Source: Saccoglossus kowalevskii (Eukaryota > Hemichordata > Enteropneusta > Harrimaniidae). Taken from it: DNA of 21,706 nucleotides. A model generated the notes under the pieces. That model ran no database searches, had not been told where the DNA came from, and worked only from the letters and a program-made list of their open reading frames with translations. This document shows, in pieces, positions 9,524 to 19,380 of the stretch (positions within the stretch are counted from its first letter, which is position 1; each line of letters opens with the position of its first letter). Location: positions 70,457 through 92,162 of the forward strand of contig NW_003116454.1 of assembly GCF_000003605.2 (NCBI RefSeq). The letters are read 5' to 3'. The translations under genes and the position numbers were made by a program.

Positions 9524-9938
9524 TCGTTTAAAAGCAATTACTAGCAGTTGCTGAGTTCTCGTAGTGAGCAGTTTTCAGCACAATAGACAAAACAGTAAAA
9601 CTATTTGATGTTGGTGGTCTTTGGGACCTACAAGTATTTTCAAATCTGCATGTCATGTGGAAACCACAATGCAAAATACAGAGACAAGCATCTATCATTG
9701 TTTACCTCACATTGAGAGGTGTTGCCATGGCAATAACGATAGGAGCCAAGGAAACATATGCATTCTGTGTTAATCACTGCAAAATATAAGCATGGTGCTT
9801 TGCAGAGTTGCCAAGGAAACTAACATCGCAGATATTTCTGGCTTTAAAGCAATGTAAGTTGGTGTGAACATAGTAAAACTGCTAGGAACTTTGTCTCTTA
9901 TTGAAAAGCCTTTTTCGTCAAAACAATCGGTAAATAAA
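9524..9938 (+). other. Probable 3' UTR
   Basis: Non-coding sequence from the TGA to the first canonical poly(A) signal. It contains near-perfect RFX-type X-box words, GTTGCCATGGCAAT (9721-9734) and GTTGCCAAGGAAAC (9807-9820). Confidence 0.45.
9933..9938 (+). promoter_or_regulatory. Poly(A) signal AATAAA
   Basis: First canonical AATAAA after the stop codon at 9523, about 410 bp downstream, which is a reasonable 3' UTR length. The downstream cleavage element is not distinctive, so the assignment is positional. Confidence 0.4.
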
Positions 9939-11627
9939 TTCAAGCAAGATGGTTGCAGCAATATTTATGCTATTTATTTTTATCATAATACAGTGGTAAC
10001 TGTAATGCAATGTTATATCATTCTCACATATGTGTGAAATATCAGTTTTATGGGATAAATTGTATTTAATTAACTGCTATACTATGAAGTGGTGCCAGAA
10101 CCCTATCAAACAAATTTAAAAAAGTATTTTCACATCTTTGTGTGAGATTTTTTTCTCAGATCTTTTTTATTCCTCCAATTTTCTTATTCTTTTTTTTTTT
10201 CGTTGTTCATAATCAACAAATCAGCCATTTAATTTGAATCTGTGTAGCATTGATTTCCTGTTACATTATCACATTGCTACAAAAGTATCACTTATCAAAA
10301 TCAACTTTTTGAGAACAGAGCTATGGCTATGAACTCCGTTCAACTAGATGCAGTCGAGTAAATATTTTTTTTTTTAGGGTTGTTAAAGACGATCCTTCTC
10401 TGTGTTTGATGCAAAGACCATCCTTTCTTTTTGAACCAATGTACAACTATACCTAAAGTGAAGACCTAACCAACCATTCTAAAATAGGTTCCATTTTGCA
10501 TGCTATTTTGGGTGTATGTGCACTATTAAGACACTAAGTGTCCATTGAACTCTTTGTCATTTGTTTATGAATAATTCAACACTTTTGAAGAACCAATCAA
10601 ATTCCTTACTAGCTCAGTCAATAGAAGCTCAACTCTGCGGTGATTGATGTTCCAATAGGTAAACTTCTCACCAACTCCAGATGTACCTTGGCTGAAGTTG
10701 TCATTTCACACAAGGTGCAACTCTGGCATATAGAACAAAACAGTATTACTCTGTGCAAGACTTACAAAAGTGATTCAAAAATATGTGAGATTAATATGAT
10801 GCCAGTTTACAGTCAAGATATAAAATAGTAGTTTACATTCTGCATATGAATACAACCATAGTGGTTTACAACCTGCATAGATTAGATATTGACACAAGTG
10901 GGGGTTTAACGAAATGAACATATGACCAGAACAAGGGGTGACCAAGAGGTATAATTTGTTTATTTATTTATTTTATTGTTATTCTCAGCAATGGCTAATT
11001 TATTCTGTCGTAATTAGAGGAATTCAAAGCATCTGTTGAGAAATCAAAAAAATAAATAATGTTAGTGTTTCCACAAAGTTGTTTGAAAGTAAACAACTTG
11101 ACAAATTTGTCAATACTAAGTACATGAAATAATGAAAAATATGTGTAATTCTGTCAGACATCTTAACTATCGTATTGCATTCTGGGTAATTAAGAATGGA
11201 GGCATTTAGCTTGATGGACATATTAAGTTGATAACATATTCAAACGTCCAAATGTTTATCGTTGTATTTGAACCTCAATACTTGATTTTTTTGCCAAGTG
11301 CACATATTGCCTTTGACATGAATTTACTTTTAATTGCATAACATTTTTATAACTTTTTTTTTCAATAATTTGTTTATTAAATTTTTTCACTATCATGTAT
11401 AGTAATTATTGTTTATGACTGTTGTTTGTGTGCGCGCCTGTGTTTTTTAGCATCCTCATGCACATAAAGACTTGAATTCTTGCATATACCTGGTAAATAA
11501 AATATTGATCTGTGACTCAACAATTTAGCTTTGGTTGGAACATTTGAATTGTTCATCTTAAAAATAACATGTTGAATGAAAACAAAAAAATTCCTATTTT
11601 TATAAGAAAAACAAATTTGCTGTTATT
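9939..11627. other. AT-rich intergenic spacer
   Basis: No exon, RNA gene or clear repeat supported. T-rich runs lie around 10148-10200 and 10363-10375. Open frames of about 60 codons occur but have AT-driven composition and no motifs. Confidence 0.5.
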
Positions 11628-11743
11628 ACACCGCAGCCATTGTTGATGATTTGCATTCTCTAAACTTTTGCATTGATGGAACATAGCAGTGAGTCATGTG
11701 TAACTTACCAGAATGCAAATTATTTAGAAATGGCAGCCACACA
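11628..11743. repeat. Imperfect inverted repeat with octamer motifs
   Basis: The left arm (GCAGCCATTGTTG then ATTTGCATTCT, to 11659) is matched by the reverse complement of the right arm (AGAATGCAAAT at 11710, then AAATGGCAGCC). The inner 11 bp are perfect and the outer GC(A/T)GCCATT is near-perfect. The arms are separated by about 50 bp. Both contain the ATTTGCAT octamer, and a third copy is at 11764-11771. It may be a small MITE or foldback remnant. Confidence 0.5.
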
Positions 11744-11957
11744 ATATATACGCGAATTGTTGTATTTGCATAATCATCACATTTTGGTATTGCATAGTAA
11801 ATTCAATACATACTAAGTATTTGCACAGATAGATGCTTAGAGGTGTTGTCTCTCTCTCTGCAACCCGACTATGGCCATATTTTTCAATAGTTGTGCACAA
11901 AACCTCACTCCTAAGTCACAATATGGCAAAAGTCTTTTTCTTGGTAAAATAAGTAAA

Positions 11958-12920
11958 AGTGATGTTTACGAGATTTCTTTGTACTAAGTGTGGTGTTCAC
12001 AAGATTCTTATTTACTAAGTGTGGTATTTGCAAGATTATTTTGTACTAAGTGTGGTGTTTACAATATTATTTTGTACTAGGTATGGTGTTTCACAAGATT
12101 ATTTTGTACTAAGTGTGGTGTTTACAAGATTGTGTACTAAGTGTGGTGTTTACAAGATTATTTTGTACTAAGTGTGGTGTTTACAAGATTATTTTGTATT
12201 AAGTGTGGTGTTTACAATATTGCTTTGTACTAAGTGTGGTGTTTACAATATTATTTTGTACTAGGTATGGTGTTTACAAAATTCTTTTGTAATAAGTGTG
12301 GTGTTTACAAGAATCCTTTGCAGTAAGTGTCATGTTTACAAGCTTCCCTTGTATTAAGTGTGGTGTTTACAAGATTATTGTGTACTAAGTATGATGTTTA
12401 CAAGATTATTTTGTCCTAAGTATAGTGTTCACAAGATTCGCTTGTGCTAAGTATGGTGTTTACAAGATTATTTTGTACTATGTGTCGTGTTTACAAGACT
12501 ATTTCCTACTAAATGTTGTGTTTACAAGATTATTTTGTACTATGTGTCGTGTTTACAAGATTATTTTGTACTAAGTGCGTTGTTTACAAGATTCCTTTGT
12601 ACTATGTGTGGCGTCTACAATAGTCTTTTGTACTATGTGTGGTGTTTACAAGATTACCTTGTACTGAGTGTGGTGTTTACAAGATTATTTTGTACTAAGT
12701 GTGGTGTTTACAATATTATTTTGTACTAGGTATGGTGTTTACAAAATTCTTTTATAATATGTGTGGTGTTTACATGATTTCTTTGTATTAAGTGTGGTGT
12801 TTACAAGATAGTGTACTAAGTGTGGTGTTTACAAGATAGTTTTGTACTAAGTATGGTGTTTACAAAATTATTTTGTACTAAGTGTGGTGTTTACAAGAGT
12901 ATTGTGTACTAAGTGTGGTG
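11958..12920. repeat. 31-bp minisatellite, about 30 units
   Basis: Consensus GTACTAAGTGTGGTGTTTAC followed by AAGATTATTTT; the period was measured as 31 bp (12141 to 12172). Variants include TATG/GTGTCGTG changes and a few shortened units (for example near 12130 and 12810). Each unit carries TGTTTAC, the canonical forkhead-type core. Open frames across it arise because 31 bp is not a multiple of three, and they are not considered genes. The last units run straight into the ORF ending at 13168. Confidence 0.95.
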
Positions 12921-13168
12921 ATTTACTACAAACACCATCATTGTTGCTGCTGCGTGAGTTTGTAGATGTACAATATGTCGATGGTCGGATCAGAAAAACT
13001 CGTTGGACTCCCTCACCAACCACCTGTCCGATTAAACCAGATAGTTTTCAACAAATACACTTTCTAGTATCCGGGATAGATTTCAACAAAGAAACTTCTG
13101 AGTTATGGTTTCCATCGAAGACCGATTCTGCAGGAAATGGTTACGGAAAATTAAAGACATATTTATAA
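12884..13168 (+). CDS. Small unidentified ORF abutting the 31-bp array (hypothetical, possibly an exon or fragment)
   Basis: The frame starts inside the last minisatellite units. The credible part is the non-repetitive stretch from about 12921 to the TAA at 13166-13168, roughly 80 residues. It is more GC-rich than the flanks and has a balanced, protein-like composition: LLLLREFVDVQYVDGRI, a Pro/Thr-rich WTPSPTTCPI, HFLVSGIDF, SELWFPSKTDS and GNGYGKLKTYL. The antisense strand is interrupted by stops. I do not recognise a family. No signal peptide or membrane span is evident. Either the AUG in the repeat or an acceptor such as ACTAAG at 12908-12913 could open it. It might be the 3' coding exon of an unseen gene, or a gene relic that the minisatellite has grown up to. 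Confidence 0.35.
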   Translation: MVFTRVLCTKCGDLLQTPSLLLLREFVDVQYVDGRIRKTRWTPSPTTCPIKPDSFQQIHFLVSGIDFNKETSELWFPSKTDSAGNGYGKLKTYL

Positions 13169-14468
13169 CACTAGACAGTTATGACAGGGATAAATAGAAT
13201 GACCTGGTCACGTGACTGAAAGTAGTATAAATGTTTGTCGTATATATAAGATATATCACTGATAATTCGGTGTGCCGCCAAACTTCTAAAATCCACCAAA
13301 CCCCGAAACTTCTGTTACCTACGTGACACCTTTTAGGAGTCCTTGGGTAGTAATCAAATACTCAGATATTAAAAACGGGCTTGTGAAAAATAATTAGCTT
13401 AATTAACTTGTTGATTATGCGTACATACCTCTGCAAAATATAGATATAAATAAACAGTTGATGTGTTCATGCAGATCTGCAACTGTTAGTGTCGTAATAT
13501 TATATTCTACATAACAGACCCTTGCCAAGAAAGGACAAATTAAGTTATTACGAGTCACGTGACGAATGCAAGAACCCTAAGCATGTGACATAACTAGTTT
13601 AAACCGCGAGGAAAGTGGTCACCATTTCTTCACTTCAGTTACGATTTTATTCACTTGTGCGATATATATATGTACATTTTTCACCGACCTGTAAAGAACA
13701 CATATTATTTTTGCTAGCTTTTTATTTCTTAAGTGCCGACTTGAACGCGGTGGTTTGACTCATCACAATTGATTCGGAGATTGTTTGATTTATCGCCGGC
13801 AAATGATATATATGTTTTCGACGGATTAACGATGTTGAATGCAACAAACACCGTAAGTCTAATCCGATGATTTACATCATTGATTACTACAAATAGCTTT
13901 TGAATTTCAATTTAGAAGTCTATCAACCCATTTGGATGTCAGTTAGTGCTCGGTCCATGCACGGGCACGTCTGTGTATCCCACTAAGCAGGTGGCAACAT
14001 GAAATGTCTAACCAATGGTTTGAAAATAAATAAACTATTCCGCTATGCATTATGTCATATTGATATTGTAAAATGCCGGATTTCGATACGACAATTTGGA
14101 AAATTGGACTGTAAACAGAGTTGATTTCTGATAGATCATTTTCTCTTGTTTGTCGATGATTGGTCAGGTATCAAAAGCCTGCAGTTAGTATATGCAGTAG
14201 TAAAGTATTTTTTTAACTTGGTAACATACTAACCTATACCTACATCATTTTAAATTTATTATTTTAATTTATACTGTGCCCGTCGTGTTAGCAAAGGGAC
14301 GGCACGTGTGTTGGTATGATGGTTTTCCCAACGTGATGTCCAATTAGTCAGGTGGCATAGCAAGATGATGTGGACATTCAGGACAAAAATACCAAACTTA
14401 GTCCACGTATTCCTAATTGCATTACCTGTTGATTTTTAATAAGTTCCACTTCCACTAAACATATTATG
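13169..14468. other. Spacer with paired GTCACGTGAC sites and palindromes
   Basis: The perfect 10-bp palindrome GTCACGTGAC occurs at 13207-13216 and 13554-13563. Between them, AACAGTTG (13453) and CAACTGTT (13480) enclose the perfect palindrome TGCAGATCTGCA (13470-13481). At 13832 an ATG opens seven codons that run into GTAAGT (13853), a possible tiny first exon. From 13860 to 14468 I see nothing identifiable. Confidence 0.45.
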
Positions 14469-14497
14469 GCGGCCATCTTGGATTCTAAGATGGCCGC
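14469..14497. repeat. Palindrome of opposed GCGGCCATCTT sites
   Basis: GCGGCCATCTT (14469-14479) and its exact reverse complement AAGATGGCCGC (14487-14497) flank a 7-base spacer. Each arm matches the general YY1-type core CCATNTT. Similar ATGGCC/GGCCAT pairs occur in the element at 19381-20340. Confidence 0.8.
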
Positions 14498-14844
14498 TAT
14501 GTAAAAACCCGTAACAACCATTATCGTGGTTTCTAAGCTACTTAGGCTCAAAATGTTGGTGTCTAAATATACATTTTCTTGGGCAAATAAAACAATTATG
14601 CTATTTAGAATATTATTAAATACTTATTTTTGTGTCAAACTTCACACCCTTGTTTAGAACAAAATATAAAAATACAACATTTCAAGAACAAATTAGTGAA
14701 ATGATAGCAAGAAGACATGTCGATGAGAAGTGCTTGATCAGTATATTGTAGATACACTAGTACTGAACTTAAACTAGATACGTGACATAGATAGTTCAGA
14801 CAAATTATAATAGTATTGAACCACATGTCAGTATAGATGCACTA
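14498..14844. other. AT-rich flank at the 3' side of the minus-strand pseudogene
   Basis: No motif or repeat identified. It could include the degraded 3' end of the pseudogene, but no homologous residues are recognisable below about 14900. Confidence 0.4.
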
Positions 14845-17800
14845 CTAATATTGTAAATGTACATGTATTGAACTTATCTTGTATGCATATACTTCACTTT
14901 TCAAAGTGACAACTGCACAATTTAGTGCATTTCCATTGTGCTTTTTACAACCACTTCTTGCGCCACATCCTCTCTGACTCTTGCATGCACGCCTGACCAG
15001 TTCTGTGCATGCCTTTAGGAGGCCATTGGTTGAGTGCTCCAAACAGGCATTCATGATTGCTTACCAAGAGTCCAGCCCCAACAGGTACAAGTTTTTGACT
15101 TTGTTCAATGGTAGACCATATTCCAGCTTGGTATGTAACTCTTTTTGTGTGCTGCAATAGTGCATCATGGGTAGGTAGAATGGTCTCCATTGTCTTCTCC
15201 TTCTGACAGTATATTGCCTTAATTGCTTCATGAATGTGTTGCAGCTCACTCGTCTTATCGTGTATAATCACTGTGAAGCGTTCCAGTAGCTGATAGTGTG
15301 GGTCATTTGCTTCTACCTTAGAGTATTGGTTGAGTGCCATTAAGGTAAATGCACGGGTAACATCAGCGTAACTCTTCCATGCTGCCTATGCTGACTTTTT
15401 ATCCTTTCCATAGAAAGCAAAGGTGGTGTCGCATCCGATAAAGCAGTGGAAGATAGGTAAAGCCCAAAATATCATATATACCATTGATGGGATGATATGT
15501 TAAGTGTTTATCTGTACCAAAAGCAATCCAAATATTGACATCTTCAGCCAAAGTGATCAAAAGTTGAAACTTGCCAATATGGATAACAAGAACATCTGTG
15601 TGAACAGCTTGTACCAAACATTTAGCACAATCATTCAGTATAGCATCCAGTATACGGATCAGCAGCCTGGCATCTGCTTCATCGTGGTTGCATGGTGGCA
15701 ATGAACAATTGGTTTCTTGATGAATGATTGCAGTACCAGATGTAATAATGATTTCCTTGTTGTCGGGACATTTGATGGTAGCAATCTTGTGGGAAAGAAA
15801 TGAAAACAGTTCCTGTTTAATGGTCGGGTCACGCAAGAAGTCAGACCAGTTTCCTGGAATCTTGTTTTTACCAGCAATCTTTCTTCAAATACCTTTTCCT
15901 CGTTTTTCTCTTGTAGCTTATTTTATAGTGCAAGGAATGTAGGTGTCCCATACCACGTCAATTCGTTTTGAGTGTTCTAACTGTTTCAGAATGTGTGGAA
16001 CAAAGATACGGTCAGCATTCTCATCAAATGTTCCAATTCCAAAAGAGGAGAGCAAGTGTACCACAGCAGCCACATCAAGGACTTTTACATCAAAGCAAAC
16101 AGGAGGGTCTTTCCCATTGTCTTGTGTCAGTATGTTCAATAGATCAGACTTTTCTTTTTCTTTCTGCATGAAAAAAACCCTCTTCATGGTGATAAAAGCA
16201 ATTATTTTCTTTTGGAACGAAGTCAGCCTCAAACGCCCTCAATAGCCATGCTTGTTCAGGCCCTGAGATCATCCACTTCCTGAAGGCTGAAGGATATTCA
16301 GTAAGTTCAACTGCCCCACCAGAGCCCTTGACTGTTTCATTATTCTGCTCATGTGCCTTGTCTATTGCCATGCCCGAAAATCTGTTGGTTGCTTTGTGGA
16401 TGACCCAATGACTATGACTTTGAAACTCGCCGAGAATTGGTTCTGGAAGATTTTCCATGTCTCTGATGTGTATTGGTAGCCACCGGGCATAATTGTTGTG
16501 GTCTAATGCAAAGAACCATGGGACCAGTGGCTTTAGGCCTTCCACATACAAAGGGGGAATTACCCTCACGTTGTAATCTGATGAAAATAAAACCCATGAG
16601 CTCTATGTTTAGAATTGTATCCCAGTACTAAAATGTTGGCTCTTCTTTGGTTTTACCGTCATTGGATTCCTGGATGAGTAGGAGAGCATTTTGCTGAAGC
16701 TTTGATAGGGCTAAAGCAGTTACCTGGTGAGCATATCTTGTCCTTGTTACATGTGTGGCCTACAGAAAAGAGTCAGTACCTGATTCCAGCTTTTGTCAAA
16801 GCATTGATCCACCTAGATCCCTCCAAATAGTCACCATACACTTTTAACATGGTCATTTCAACATTATGATGCATTTGTCCTCCCCATGTGTGTCAGGCCA
16901 ATTCCATTGAGTGAGCTTGGCTAGTGCATAAAGTAGTGCATTCACTGCTACAACATGCATCTGTCCAGGATTAAGGAATTATGTAGCCCAGTGCACAACA
17001 TTTATTCCATGGTTGACCATAGCTGATGTCGCTGCCTTCTCATAAAACAGTGGCAAAAGTTGTGCGTAGAGTAGAATGCACGTCTACTAATGAACTTCTA
17101 CTTTTCCCATTACTTGACCAGCATACTCCACCCAGTCCTTCTCCTTCAGCTCTGTATCTTCAATTTCGCCATCTTCGGAGTAGAAGTATATGACAGCTTG
17201 GGAACTACAACTGTTGTTGTCTTCATAGCCACAGCTGGCACAGTTGTAAACTTATCAGGTAACTCATGATTCTTCTTGGCATTAGGTGAAGACATACTGA
17301 GTTTATTTTTTCTGCTACCCAAATTTAACGAAGCGGGAAACTGAAACAGGTTGTACCATGAAAAGACCCCTGGGTGGGCAGTTGTACTCGAAAGATTGTA
17401 ATCCAAGTTCTCAAGTGCTCCAACAGTGAATAGTCTACGTCGAAGTTGGGCAGGAACCACCACCCTTTTCTTCTGATAATTCTCACAGACAGCAGTTGCA
17501 AGCTGGTTCTCAAACTTACACTAAGACCGAAGTCAAAAAGCTGGTTAATATTTTTTTTAGACCGAGTCTCTGAAATGGTGAGAATTGGCAGAAGCTGATG
17601 AATGTTTCTTGAAGTTAAAGACAATAAGCTGTGAACTTGAGAGGTTTGCCTGTGAGTTTATCAAATCTTGATCTTTCAAATCAGAACCATTTAACAGCAT
17701 TTAAACCAGAGTTTTCAGTGTGAGCACTGACCCTCGATGACACCCAGAAGGAAAAGTTCAATCCATTAAAGTTATCATCTCATTACACACAATATTGGCA

Positions 17801-18339
17801 GCTTTTGCAAGCAATAGTGCACAAGTATGTGAGAATTTTTTTTAAGTCGTTTCATGTTAATCTCTTTTTCAATACCAAAGTCTTGTAGACGTTTTTCATA
17901 TAGGTGGTGCAGAACTGAAAATTTGAAGAGGAAGGTTCCATCTTCCACACAGTTTTCTACATAGGTAAATAGTTCCATGGGAGCTCTGGCCTTTATAATC
18001 TTCTCCTCAGAACCACCAGTGGATTAGCAATGATCGATGTTGATTTCTTAATTTTGTCAAACACTGGAAATGATACTTAGCATCTATTGCAACAAGATCT
18101 CCACCTTTTAGCTTAGTCATTAACTTTGAGTCGTTTAGATCCTTTGCCATCAGTTTCAAGTTGTCATTAATACAGGTATACTCATGGAGATGTCCATCTA
18201 TTTCTTGACAAAACAAACAAGCTATTGTGTTTACTGGGTGACGTCGAGGTTGTTTCTCTTCACTTTCTGCTACAGTTTCTTCACTCTGTCGCTTTTTAGT
18301 ACCTGTTTGTACACCGCATCGTGGATTTATTTTCACCAA
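14845..18339 (-). pseudogene. Decayed multi-domain gene: C2HC zinc segment, PIN/FEN-like nuclease, CXC cluster
   Basis: Read from 18339 down, fragments of one long protein appear in order in changing frames. 18339-18007: an N-terminal piece with C41-x2-C44 and H90-x2-C93 (CLFC and YHFQC), a split zinc-binding module. 17978-17775: a helical block (ELFTYVENCVEDGTFLFKF). 17463-17146 and an overlapping frame to 17624: RRLFTVGALENLDYN and LPDKFTTVPAVA. 17176-17087: DGEIEDTELKEKDW. 16969-16853: a PGQMHVVAVNALLYA to NWPDTHGED block ending at an in-frame TGA. 16569-15918: LDHNNYARWLPIHIRDM and AIDKAHEQNNETVKGSGGA. 15836-15399: HDEADARLL and GKFQLL.. NIWIAFGTD. 15340-14945: LLQHTKRVTYQAGIW. 15054-14845: a cysteine cluster at positions 4, 16, 24, 30, 36 and 46. 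Frame changes and stops make it non-functional. I recall the same blocks in long, repetitive, uncharacterised proteins of cnidarians and molluscs. Confidence 0.8.
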
Positions 18340-19020
18340 ACAGTTAAACCAATAATTGTTTAATGGATTGGTTAGTTAATTCGGCCTGGGGGGGGGGTCG
18401 GTTGATCAGTAGGGGGTACCCTGTTTTTGATATCATGAATAGGGGGGTCACCATGTTTTCCAGAATTCACACATGCACTCATGCATATATTTTTAAAAAT
18501 TAATCGTACAAATGTGTTTTAATAATAACTATTACCTATATGGCCTAAAAATTGGTTGATGCAAAAATGTTATAGGCTAAATGTTTTGAGGTTAAAGTTG
18601 CCAAATAGCTAACAGATTATGCAATGCGGCTAGAACCCCAATTATACAGTTAAGTTTTAAACACATCGCAAGTCCATGTGCTGCTGATATCAGATTATTT
18701 TATTTAAAGTCTGAAGTCTTCATGATATTTACTGGATTTATCCAACTATAACAGGAGACGGAAAAACAACACATCAATTAGTACAAAAAGCAGTGACAGT
18801 TTTTGTTCAGCAAATCAAAAAAGTAAAATTTTTTGTTTTTTTAACTTTTAAATATGCACATTTTGCTCTGTGAATACCAATCTGATTAAAATCTGATGTA
18901 GTGTACGGGCTTTAATTATTTTGGCTATAATCTTATTTTAATTTAATTTTTTATTATATTTGTTATTGATGCCCTTTTATTTTATTATTTTACTTTGACT
19001 TTGAGATTTTTTTTTTAATT
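18340..19020. other. AT-rich spacer upstream of the pseudogene
   Basis: Begins with GT/TA-rich DNA and a 10-base G tract (18388-18397), then AGGGGG clusters to about 18450. The rest is very AT-rich with long T and A runs. No gene, repeat unit or terminal inverted repeat that could mark the end of a mobile element was found. Confidence 0.5.
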
Positions 19021-19300
19021 ACGCCCTACCTACATCTGATCCGACGCCTATGTAACGAGATTTCAACGAGACCCACTATCGACGATTTTAGTCAACGAAT
19101 CACATACCTCCTTCTATAGCGCACATGATGACGTCACCGGGTGGCAAACACACTCAAATAAAATGGCGGATTATACCGACATCACAAATTCTTAGTTTGT
19201 TGAACAAAACGAAACACGTGAAAGATAACCAATAAAAAGAGGTGGTGACCCAACTGGTTTCTATGGAAACAGCGACTGTGATGTCCTCAGCGTAAAGCAA
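19021..19300. promoter_or_regulatory. Promoter-like cluster of CRE, YY1-like, CCAAT and X-box-like motifs
   Basis: Locally CpG-richer than the flanks. TGACGTCA (19129-19136) is a perfect cAMP-response element. AAAATGGCGGA lies near 19160. CACGTG lies near 19216 and CCAAT near 19229. GTTTCTATGGAAAC (19257-19270) is an X-box-like inverted repeat with one mismatch. Such a combination within 150 bp is typical of TATA-less promoters. No downstream gene is recognisable on either strand within the window, so it may instead be part of a repeat. Confidence 0.4.
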
Positions 19301-19380
19301 TACTCTGAAGGCCATTTTCAATTGTAAATTGGTCAAAATGTTTACGTAATTGAAAATATAGTTCGGTTAGTCCGTGTTTT

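Noticed and set aside
9352-9537. Minus-strand frame with ALSQCTT repeats
   Set aside because: Antisense reading of the 21-bp coding repeat in the WDR89 tail.
10640-10828. 62-codon plus-strand frame in the intergenic spacer
   Set aside because: Composition follows background AT content; no motif, splice signal or repeat homology seen.
12487-12729. Plus-strand frame of repeated TRLF/VYK-type peptides in the 31-bp array
   Set aside because: Pure minisatellite translation (three units equal 93 bp), interrupted by unit-length changes.
15504-16245. Plus-strand frames inside the minus-strand pseudogene
   Set aside because: The minus-strand translation contains ordered conserved blocks; the plus frames are antisense shadows without motifs.
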